Source: JADLBR01 sp964651705 (GTDB taxonomy: Bacteria; Verrucomicrobiota; Verrucomicrobiia; JADLBR01). From it: DNA of 64,000 bases. The stretch lies in NCBI GenBank assembly GCA_964651705.1, contig CAZYWZ010000016.1:1-64000 (forward strand), given 5' to 3'. The position numbers were made by a program, and so were the translations under genes. Shown in pieces: positions 24,517 to 31,171 of the stretch (its first letter is position 1; the number at the start of each line of letters is the position of its first letter). The notes under the pieces are model-generated. The model saw only the letters and a list, made by a program, of their open reading frames with translations. It had not been told where the DNA came from and did no database searches.

Positions 24517-26754
24517 ATGAACTCATTCCGGCTATCCATGCTGCCGCTAACGTTTGCGATTGCCTCGACCGCGTTCGCGCAGGAGGGCCAAATGAGCGAG
24601 CCCCACGTGGGCTACATCTATCCGGCCGGCGGGCGGCGCGGCACGACGTTCGAGGCGACCGTCGGCGGGCGCTATCTCTATGCCGGCGGTGTCCACGTCT
24701 CCGGCTCGGGAGTCAAGGCGACAATCACCGATCAGGAGCGGCAAGTGACGCCGACCGAGCAATCGCAATTGAGCGAGAATCTGAGCAAGATTCAAGAGAA
24801 GCGAAAGCAAGGACAGCGCGTGACGCCGGAGGAGGCGAAGATGGCCGAGGAGATCCGGCGGAAGCTTAACAGGTTTGGCCGTCGGCTGACAAACCCGTCG
24901 CTGGGTGAGTTCATCACGCTCCAAGTCAGCATCGATCCGGCGGCGACGCCCGGCAATCGGGAGATCAGGCTGGAGACGCCCGCGGGGCTGTCGAATCCGC
25001 TGGTATTCCAGGTCGGCGAATTGCCGGAGGTCAGCGAGAGGGATTGGAAGAACATCCCCAAGTCGCGAGGCAGCATGGAACCGGAGCTTGACCCAAAGCC
25101 GCCGGAGAAGGACATCGCGCTGCCGGTCACGCTGAACGGCCAGATTCCCCCTGGCGGCCTCGACCGGTATCGGTTCACGGCTCGCAAAGGTCAGCAACTC
25201 GTGGTCCTGGTCCGCGCCCGGGAACTTATCCCATTTATCTCCGACGCCGTGCCCGGCTGGTTCCGCGCCGCGGTCGCGTTGACTGATGCCGGCGGAAAGG
25301 AGCTGGCCTACACCGACGATTTTCAGTTTCGTCCCGACCCGGTCCTTCACTACAAAGTGCCCGCCGACGGCACCTACGTCCTCCAAATCAAGGACGCGCT
25401 CTACCGCGGCCGCGAGGATTTCGTCTATCGCGTCACGCTTGGCGAACTGCCGTTCCTCACCGCGATTTTTCCGTTGGGCGGGAGGATAGGCTCGAGGGTG
25501 ACCGTCGGCACCAGTGGCTGGAATCTGCCGTTCAACCAGCTGCCGATCGATCTCGGAAAGAGCGCCCCGGGCATCTCGCCCATCTCGTGCGCCGGATTGG
25601 CCAACGGCGTGCCGTTCGCGGCGGACACTTTGCCGGAGTGTTTTGAGAAGGAGCCGAACGACGATGTCGCGAACGCGCAGCCGGTGGCGCTGCCGGTCAT
25701 CATCAACGGTCGCGCCGATCGGCCCGGCGACTTCGACGTGTTTCGCTTCGAGGGCAAGGCGGGCGATCGGGTTGTCGCGGAGGTTTGTGCTCGCCGGCTC
25801 GATTCGCCGCTCGACTCCATGCTCATAGTCACCGACGCGACAGGCAAACAACTCGAGTTCAACGACGACCACGAGGACAAGGGCTCCGCGCTCAACACGC
25901 ACCACGCGGACTCCTTCCTGATGCTTGCGCTGCCTGCGGCCGGCAGCTACTTCCTGCACCTCGGCGACACGCAGCAAGCCGGTGGCGCGAGCTATAGTTA
26001 TCGGCTGCGGCTCAGCGCGCCGCGTCCCGATTTCGAACTGCGCGTCACTCCCTCCGCCCTCAACGTCCGCGGCGGCTCGAGCGTACCGTTGACCGTCCAC
26101 GCGCTGCGCAAGGACGGTTTCACCGGCCAGATCGCGTTGCGGCTGAAGGACGCGCCCAAGGGGTTCACGCTGACCGCCGCCGACATTCCAGGGGGACAGG
26201 AGAAGGCCCGCTTCACGCTGAATGCCTCGCCGGAATCCGAAATGGAACCGTTCAGCGTGGCCATAGAAGGGCGGGCGATCCTCGCCGGCCGCGAAGTCGT
26301 GCGCGTCGCGATGCCAGCAGACGACATGACACAGTCGTTCGCCTACCGTCATCTCGTCCCTGCGCAGGACTTGAAAGTCGCCGTGATCGGCCGCTTCCGG
26401 CCCGGCGATGCCGCTCGAATTCTCACCGACACGCCGCTGAGGATTCCCGCCGGCGGAACCGCCGGGCTTAGGGCGTCCATGCCCGTCGGCCCGCTGATCA
26501 CGAAAGTGGAATACGAACTCAGCGAACCGCCCGACGGCATCACCATCAAAAGCGCGACCTCGACAGGCGGCGACGGTGACATCGTCCTGCAAGCCGATGC
26601 CGAAAAAGTCAAACCCGGCGCGAAAGGCAACCTGATCATCTCCGTCTTTGCCCAAGCGCCGCAGGCGTCCGGCAAGGGAGGCGGCGGCGCCCCGCGCCGA
26701 ATTCCGTTCGGCGCGTTGCCCGCCATTCCGTTCGAGATTGTCACCGGGAAGTGA
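24517..26754 (+). CDS. Exported PPC-domain protein of DUF1501 triad
   Basis: A 745-residue protein with a Sec signal (LPLTFAIASTAFAQ). It starts with an Ig/TIG-like segment (GYIYPAGGRRGTTFEATVGG), then a charged, probably helical stretch at about 85-115, and two bacterial pre-peptidase C-terminal (PPC) domains near 205-310 (LDRYRFTARKGQQLVVLVRA) and 370-505 (EPNDDVANAQPVALPVIING, DFDVFRFEGKAGDRVVAEV, GSYFLHLGD). More beta-sandwich domains follow to the end. No protease catalytic domain is visible. Such proteins accompany DUF1549-DUF1501 pairs in planctomycete genomes. It may be a structural or binding partner; the function is unknown. Ribosome site GGAGAGAA lies before ATG 24517. Confidence 0.8.
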   Translation: MNSFRLSMLPLTFAIASTAFAQEGQMSEPHVGYIYPAGGRRGTTFEATVGGRYLYAGGVHVSGSGVKATITDQERQVTPTEQSQLSENLSKIQEKRKQGQRVTPEEAKMAEEIRRKLNRFGRRLTNPSLGEFITLQVSIDPAATPGNREIRLETPAGLSNPLVFQVGELPEVSERDWKNIPKSRGSMEPELDPKPPEKDIALPVTLNGQIPPGGLDRYRFTARKGQQLVVLVRARELIPFISDAVPGWFRAAVALTDAGGKELAYTDDFQFRPDPVLHYKVPADGTYVLQIKDALYRGREDFVYRVTLGELPFLTAIFPLGGRIGSRVTVGTSGWNLPFNQLPIDLGKSAPGISPISCAGLANGVPFAADTLPECFEKEPNDDVANAQPVALPVIINGRADRPGDFDVFRFEGKAGDRVVAEVCARRLDSPLDSMLIVTDATGKQLEFNDDHEDKGSALNTHHADSFLMLALPAAGSYFLHLGDTQQAGGASYSYRLRLSAPRPDFELRVTPSALNVRGGSSVPLTVHALRKDGFTGQIALRLKDAPKGFTLTAADIPGGQEKARFTLNASPESEMEPFSVAIEGRAILAGREVVRVAMPADDMTQSFAYRHLVPAQDLKVAVIGRFRPGDAARILTDTPLRIPAGGTAGLRASMPVGPLITKVEYELSEPPDGITIKSATSTGGDGDIVLQADAEKVKPGAKGNLIISVFAQAPQASGKGGGGAPRRIPFGALPAIPFEIVTGK

Positions 26755-26756
26755 GG

Positions 26757-26843
26757 TCACGGCGGCGCGAGGAGTTCACGAGGGTCGTTGAGACATCGCC
26801 CCGCCCGACCCAGGGGCCGAAGAAGGGAAAGAAGGTGCAATGA
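26757..26843 (+). pseudogene. Possible C-terminal tail of a lost secreted enzyme
   Basis: In the frame ending at TGA 26841-26843 the translation closes with TSPRPTQGPKKGKKVQ. This basic PKKGKK ending is just like the C-terminal tails of the sulfatases in this window (for example KKGKQK and PKPKRPGKK). There is no start and no domain upstream. I read it as a fragment left when most of a gene was deleted, but short matches of this kind are weak evidence. Confidence 0.3.
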
Positions 26844-26896
26844 AATGGGAAAGGCTTGCTGGGGGTGAAAGAACCCGCTTACAGGAAAGGAATCCA

Positions 26897-26992
26897 TGAA
26901 AAGCCCGAATAACTACTGCCATCTGCTGACATGCCTGATCCTGGGCCTCGCGGGAGGGTTCGCCGTCCGCCACGCTTCCCCGCGTCGGTAGC
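26897..26992 (+). pseudogene. 31-codon ORF resembling a severed signal peptide
   Basis: A small frame with a good ribosome site (GGAAAGGA directly upstream) encodes MKSPNN, then a hydrophobic run CHLLTCLILGLAGGFAV, then RHASPRR and a stop. It has the shape of a Sec signal peptide with nothing attached, suggesting that the start of an exported enzyme gene remains while its body was lost. It could instead be a genuine small membrane peptide. It lies next to the toxin-antitoxin island. Confidence 0.4.
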
Positions 26993-27059
26993 GGGGCGAA
27001 CCCCCGATACCCCCCTGGGCACTCGGTGCGGATAGTTCACCCTGCCCGTGAGCCCTCCG

Positions 27060-27083
27060 GGCTAGACAGGCTAGCCAGATAAT
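27060..27083 (+). promoter_or_regulatory. Operator and -10 box of first toxin-antitoxin pair
   Basis: An inverted repeat, GGCTAG at 27060-27065 and CTAGCC at 27071-27076, lies just upstream of a near-consensus -10 box GATAAT at 27078-27083. No clear -35 is visible. An inverted repeat against the -10 box is the usual place for autorepression by a Phd-type antitoxin, possibly with its VapC partner. Confidence 0.5.
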
Positions 27084-27096
27084 GCTAAAGGGGTTC

Positions 27097-27345
27097 ATGA
27101 AGATCTGGCAACTCCAGGACGCCAAGAACCGATTCAGCGAGGTGGTGGAGAGGGCCCTGCGCGAGGGGCCGCAGACGGTGACGCGGCGCGGCGAACCGGT
27201 CGTGGTGGTCGTGGGCTACGGGGATTACCGGAAGAAGGCGCGACCGAAGAAGTCGGTGGTGGAGGTCCTGCGATCGTGCCCGGTCTCCGCGGAAGAACTG
27301 GATTTGGCCCGCACGAAAGATTTGCCGCGCGAGGTGGACCTGTGA
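27097..27345 (+). CDS. Phd/YefM-family antitoxin
   Basis: An antitoxin of about 82 residues. The DNA-binding N-terminal fold is recognisable in MKIWQLQDAKNRFSEVVERA followed by VTRRGEPVVVVVGYGDY, the standard Phd/YefM pattern; the acidic C-terminal part would wrap the toxin. I use ATG 27097, after AAAGGGG at 27087-27093, because the in-frame ATG 27082 falls inside the probable -10 box. The stop overlaps the GTG of the toxin (GTGA), so the two are translationally coupled. It neutralises the adjacent PIN-domain toxin and probably represses its own promoter. Confidence 0.88.
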   Translation: MKIWQLQDAKNRFSEVVERALREGPQTVTRRGEPVVVVVGYGDYRKKARPKKSVVEVLRSCPVSAEELDLARTKDLPREVDL

Positions 27346-27761
27346 GCTGGCTCTTGGACACGTGTCTGATATCCGAGCCGCGACGCAAGCGGCCCGACGC
27401 CGGCGTGTTGGAGTTCCTCGAGCGGGAGGCGTCGGGGGAGATGTATTTGAGCGTGGTCACGGTGGGGGAGATCGAGAAAGGCATCGAGCTGCTGCCCGAC
27501 GCCGGTAGGCGCCGGGCGACGAGGGCATGGCTCGCGGAACTGGAGGGGCTATTTGAGGGGCGAATCCTGCCTTTTGATGCGGCCGTCAGCAAGCGCTGGG
27601 GGAGGATGGTCGGAGGGCTCCAGCGCCGGGGGATCCGACTTTCCGCGATCGACAGCCTCATCGCGGCCACGGCGCTGCGTCACGATCTGACCGTCGTGAC
27701 GCGGAACGTGGCGGACATCGGGCCATCGGGCGCGCGGGTCCACAGCCCTTGGCGGGGGTAG
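27342..27761 (+). CDS. vapC: VapC-type PIN-domain toxin
   Basis: A 139-residue PIN-domain ribonuclease toxin starting with GTG at 27342, overlapping the antitoxin stop. The acidic active-site residues expected for PIN nucleases are visible: Asp6 in WLLDT, Glu43 in VTVGEIEKG, Asp104 in SAIDSLIAATA, and Asp125 following TRN. VapC toxins are Mg-dependent endoribonucleases, often cutting tRNA or rRNA; the target here is unknown. Length and motifs look intact, so the pair should be functional. GAGG lies just upstream of the start. Confidence 0.92.
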   Translation: MSWLLDTCLISEPRRKRPDAGVLEFLEREASGEMYLSVVTVGEIEKGIELLPDAGRRRATRAWLAELEGLFEGRILPFDAAVSKRWGRMVGGLQRRGIRLSAIDSLIAATALRHDLTVVTRNVADIGPSGARVHSPWRG

Positions 27762-27765
27762 GCTC

Positions 27766-27789
27766 ATCATTTGCCGTGGTCTAACCCCG
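27766..27789 (+). repeat. 24-bp repeat copy 1, left of second TA pair
   Basis: The 24 bases starting ATCATTTGCCGTGGTC match those at 28684-28707 at 21 of 24 positions, in the same orientation. The two copies flank the second toxin-antitoxin pair. They could be REP-like elements (GTGGTC-ACCCCG type sequences recur near REP-associated transposases) or the scar of an insertion. Confidence 0.6.
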
Positions 27790-27821
27790 GCATTTATCAG
27801 TAGGGTGCGATACACGACCGC

Positions 27822-27850
27822 TTGACAATCGGATTATCCGATTATATGAG
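27822..27850 (+). promoter_or_regulatory. Promoter with embedded palindromic operator
   Basis: A consensus -35 box TTGACA (27822-27827) and a -10-like TATGAG (27845-27850) are exactly 17 bases apart. The spacer is filled by a perfect palindrome, AATCGGAT (27827-27834), one central T, ATCCGATT (27836-27843). This is the textbook layout for a repressor that blocks RNA polymerase, and the likely repressor is the antitoxin encoded just downstream. Transcription would begin near 27857. Confidence 0.8.
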
Positions 27851-27871
27851 AATCGTATGAGGGATCGACGG

Positions 27872-28132
27872 ATGACGGTGACGGAAGCGGCGCGTCACTT
27901 TGCCGATGTCGTGAATCGCACATACTACCGGGGCGAATCGACCGTTTTGGTCCGGTCTGGAGAAGCGGTGGCCATGGTGGTGCCGGTTGGGGGGGGCAGC
28001 GTGACGGGCAGGGATTGGCTGGTCCATTGGCGGGAGATGCCCCGCTTGGGTGCCGTAGAGGCGGAGGACTTTGCCGCCGACATCGAAAGTGCGCGGAAGA
28101 ACCTCGTTCCCCCGAAGTCGCCATGGGACTGA
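27872..28132 (+). CDS. Phd/YefM-family antitoxin
   Basis: An 86-residue antitoxin. The N-terminal DNA-binding half reads MTVTEAARHFADVVNR, then TVLVRSGEAVAMVVP, the Phd/YefM pattern. The C-terminal half is toxin-binding (DFAADIESARKNL). ATG 27872 is preferred because GAGGGA at 27859-27864 lies seven bases upstream; ATG 27857 is in frame but sits at the predicted transcription start with no ribosome site. It overlaps the toxin by about ten bases. It differs from the first antitoxin in this island, so the two modules are not recent duplicates. Confidence 0.88.
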   Translation: MTVTEAARHFADVVNRTYYRGESTVLVRSGEAVAMVVPVGGGSVTGRDWLVHWREMPRLGAVEAEDFAADIESARKNLVPPKSPWD

Positions 28133-28551
28133 TGTTGGACAGTTCCGTTCTGATCGCCGCCGAGAGGGAGCGTTTCGACATGGAGGCGTTCATCGAGGCC
28201 GAGGCGCCGATGGAACCGGTATTCCTCTCCGTGGTCACCGCATCCGAGTTGTTGCACGGGGTGCATCGGGCGACGGCCGAGCATCGTGCCAGAAGGGGGG
28301 CCTTTGTGGATGGCCTGCTCCGGGAGACCCCCACGCTGCCTTTCGACTTGCCCTGTGCGAGACGCCACGCGGCGTTGTGGGCGGCCCTGGAAGGGGCCGG
28401 GGGCCGGATCGGTGCGCATGACATGCTGATCGCGGCGACCTGTCTGAGGTACGGGCATCGGCTGGCAACGCTCAACGAGGAGGAGTTTGGGCGGGTGGAT
28501 GGCCTGTCCTTGGCCGACGCGCGATCGTACGCGAAAGCGCGCCAACCGTGA
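28123..28551 (+). CDS. vapC: VapC-type PIN-domain toxin
   Basis: A 142-residue PIN ribonuclease toxin. Active-site acids: Asp6 in MLDSSVLIAAER, Glu42 in VVTASELLHGV, Asp100 in AHDMLIAATC, and the Asn118/Asp126 region after LATLNEEEF. Length is normal and no lesion is visible. ATG 28132, exactly overlapping the antitoxin stop, is an alternative start that would remove three residues. It is paired with the antitoxin immediately upstream under one palindromic promoter. Confidence 0.92.
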   Translation: MGLMLDSSVLIAAERERFDMEAFIEAEAPMEPVFLSVVTASELLHGVHRATAEHRARRGAFVDGLLRETPTLPFDLPCARRHAALWAALEGAGGRIGAHDMLIAATCLRYGHRLATLNEEEFGRVDGLSLADARSYAKARQP

Positions 28552-28683
28552 GTGCGGGCAACGCCCCGCTTACAACAAAACGCCCCACAGACTCACCCTT
28601 CTTGGACCGCGAAAACACCCCCACAAAAGGGGCTGTAAGGCCTGTTTTCGACCCCCAAATCGAGGGCAGTCCCCGACGATGCA

Positions 28684-28707
28684 ATCACTTGCCGTGGTCC
28701 GACCCCG
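28684..28707 (+). repeat. 24-bp repeat copy 2, right of second TA pair
   Basis: The partner of the copy at 27766-27789 (three mismatches), beginning ATCACTTGCCGTGGTC. It lies in the 244-base gap 28552-28795 between the toxin and the beta-helix gene. The rest of that gap shows only a short GATGAACG/CGATGAACGGG internal repetition (28706-28735) and no convincing gene or promoter. Confidence 0.6.
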
Positions 28708-28795
28708 ATGAACGACCCGATGAACGGGGACCCCGATGGACGGCGAAAACGTAGATTCGACCACCGGATGGCCGCGAGCTAAGAAATGAGCCCAG

Positions 28796-31057
28796 ATGAG
28801 TGGCCGGCATGACATGACGGGCGAAGCTTTCGCCGCGACGATGACCCCCCCGCGATGCCCTGCGTCGCCCGGGCGGGCGGCTCATGCGCCGCGCAGGCGG
28901 GCGACGCGGTTCGCGGCTTGGGCGTGGATGGCCGGAGTGGCGATGGCGCATGGCGCGGATCTGTACGTGTCCCCGGTGGGGAACGACGCGTGGTCGGGGA
29001 AAATCGCGGCGCCGAACGCGGGGAAGACGGACGGGCCGTTCCTCACGCTGGGTCGCGCCCGCGAGGCCGCGAGGGCGACGGGTCCCGGCACGACGGTGCA
29101 CCTGCGGGGCGGGGATTATCCTCTGGCGGGGAGCTTTGAGCTGTCGGTCGCCGACTCGGGGACCAAGGGGAAGCCCGTCACGTACCGGAATTTCGGCAAA
29201 GAGGTGCCGAGGCTGACCTTGGGCATCGACGTGACCGATCGGCTCGCGCCGGTGACGGATGCGGCGGTGCGGGGGCGGTTGCAGGCCGCCGCCCGCGACC
29301 GCGTGAGGGAGCTCGACCTTGGTGCGATGGGCGTGGCGCACGGCGGCCCGTTCCCGGACCTGTTTGAGGGCGGGGGTGGGATCTTGGAGATCTATCATGC
29401 TGGGCGACGGCTGCCCATGGCGCGCTGGCCGAACTCGGGATACGTGACGATGGCGCGCGTGGTGAGCGGGAGCAGTCAGGTGAACGCCGGCGCGGGCGCC
29501 CCGCCCATTTTCGTTTATCGGGATGACCGGCATGCGGCCTGGGACGTCGCGGGAGGCGTTTGGATGGCGGGTTTCTGGCGGGTTCCGTGGACGATCCAGG
29601 CGGTGCGGGTCAAGGCCATCGACACTCGAGCGAAGACCGTGGAATTGGCGGCGCGCGTGCCCGGTGGCATCGGATCGAAATACGCGAAGGCCCAGGGATC
29701 GGGGCAGGAACCGTACTACGTTCTCAACGTGCTGGAGGAGGTGGATAGGCCGGGCGACTGGTGCATCGACTTCGGCGCGAGAAAGCTGTACGTGCTCCCG
29801 CCGGAAGGGCGGCGTGGCAGGTTCGTCATCGCGGACATGGCCGACCCGATGGTGCGCGTGGCCGGGGCATCCAACCTGGTGCTGCGGGGCATCCTCTTCG
29901 ACATCTCGCTGGGCGGCGGGGTGGTGATGGAGGATTGCTCCGACTGCGAGGTGTCCTCGTGCGTTTTCCGGAACCTCGGGTCGACGGCGGTCCAGGTGGC
30001 GGGGGGCGCGCGGGTGACGGTCTCCGGCTGCGACATGCACGATCTGGCGGAGGGCGGGGTGTCCGTGAGCGGCGGCGATAGGGCGACGCTGTCCCCGTGC
30101 GGGCATGTCGTCCGGAACAACGACATCCATCGCTATGGGATTCTCAAGAGGACCTATGCGCCGGGCATCGATGTGGGTTTCGGGCGCTATGTGAAGGATT
30201 GGCGTCCCCCGGTGGGCGTGACGGTGGCCAACAACCGGATCCACGATGCGCCGCACGCGGGGATCCTATACGGGGGCAACGACAACGTGATCGAATATAA
30301 CGAGTGTTACAATCTCGCCCTGGATTCCCACGACGTCGGCGCGCTCTATTCGGTCATGGACTGGACGAGCTACGGGAACATCGTGCGCGGCAACTTCATC
30401 CACGATTCGCCCAACGCGAACGGCGTGTACCTGGACGACGGGGATAGCGGTGACCTGATCGAGGGCAACGTGATCGCGCGGGTGTCCGTCGGCGTATTCA
30501 TCGGCGGCGGCCACGACAACGTCGCGCGCGACAACATCATGGTGGAGTGCAAGAAATCCGCCCTGCACATCGATTCGCGCGGCACGAGTCGCGGGTATGA
30601 CCTGTCGCACGACATCCTGTCGAACCGATTGGCGTCCGTCCCGTACGACGACCCGGTCTGGCGCGCCCGCTATCCCACGATGCCGGCGATCCTCAAGAAC
30701 CCGGAACTGCCGACGGGAAACGTCATCGAGCGCAACGCGGCGGTGCGTTGCCCCAAGGTGATGAATAAGTCGGGAAAGCCCGAGCATTTCCGTGATCTCG
30801 TGAACCGTGGCAACGAGGCATTCCAGGGCGATCCCGGATTCGCCAACGAGAAAGCGATGGATTACAGGCTGCGGCCGGGCAACAAGATCAGTGACCGCAT
30901 CAAGGGGTTCAGGGCCTCGGCCATCGAACGGGCTGGCCTGGTGGTCGACGGGGATCGGGCGGCGATCCCGCCGCGCGAGACGCCAGGGGCGGGGCGACGC
31001 ATCGATTTTGATTCGACGGTGGACCTGGATGCCACGAACAGGCAGCGTCCGCGGTAG
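28796..31057 (+). CDS. Exported right-handed beta-helix protein (GH141-like)
   Basis: A protein of up to 753 residues. The first 45 residues are Arg-rich and poorly conserved in appearance; the real start may be Met7, Met16 (28841) or later, just before the hydrophobic FAAWAWMAGVAMAHGA signal core. The mature protein opens with DLYVSPVGNDAWSG, typical of extracellular beta-helix enzymes. A sandwich insert follows, then parallel beta-helix rungs with repeated asparagine-rich turns (NNRIHDA, NDNVIEYNEC, GNFIHDSPNANG, EGNVIARVSVGVFIGGG, RDNIMVECKKSALHI). The layout resembles GH141-type proteins, a family with fucosidase and xylanase members; the gene at 50428 is a relative. Polysaccharide binding or cleavage is likely; the exact reaction is unknown. 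It is the first gene after the toxin-antitoxin island. Confidence 0.72.
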   Translation: MSGRHDMTGEAFAATMTPPRCPASPGRAAHAPRRRATRFAAWAWMAGVAMAHGADLYVSPVGNDAWSGKIAAPNAGKTDGPFLTLGRAREAARATGPGTTVHLRGGDYPLAGSFELSVADSGTKGKPVTYRNFGKEVPRLTLGIDVTDRLAPVTDAAVRGRLQAAARDRVRELDLGAMGVAHGGPFPDLFEGGGGILEIYHAGRRLPMARWPNSGYVTMARVVSGSSQVNAGAGAPPIFVYRDDRHAAWDVAGGVWMAGFWRVPWTIQAVRVKAIDTRAKTVELAARVPGGIGSKYAKAQGSGQEPYYVLNVLEEVDRPGDWCIDFGARKLYVLPPEGRRGRFVIADMADPMVRVAGASNLVLRGILFDISLGGGVVMEDCSDCEVSSCVFRNLGSTAVQVAGGARVTVSGCDMHDLAEGGVSVSGGDRATLSPCGHVVRNNDIHRYGILKRTYAPGIDVGFGRYVKDWRPPVGVTVANNRIHDAPHAGILYGGNDNVIEYNECYNLALDSHDVGALYSVMDWTSYGNIVRGNFIHDSPNANGVYLDDGDSGDLIEGNVIARVSVGVFIGGGHDNVARDNIMVECKKSALHIDSRGTSRGYDLSHDILSNRLASVPYDDPVWRARYPTMPAILKNPELPTGNVIERNAAVRCPKVMNKSGKPEHFRDLVNRGNEAFQGDPGFANEKAMDYRLRPGNKISDRIKGFRASAIERAGLVVDGDRAAIPPRETPGAGRRIDFDSTVDLDATNRQRPR

Positions 31058-31171
31058 TGCCGGGTGGCGGAAAACGAGGGGCATAACGGCTTCCTGACGC
31101 TCGACGGACGAACTACCATCCGAAACCAGCCGGGCGATGATCCCGCCCGCGCGATAGACATCTATGAGATC

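Noticed and set aside
24547..26760. A 737-codon minus-strand frame opposite the PPC protein
   Set aside because: It has antisense composition only and no domain; the PPC repeats are on the plus strand.
27000..28800. An insertion sequence or integrase in the toxin-antitoxin island
   Set aside because: No transposase, integrase or terminal inverted repeat could be found; only the 24-bp direct repeats remain.
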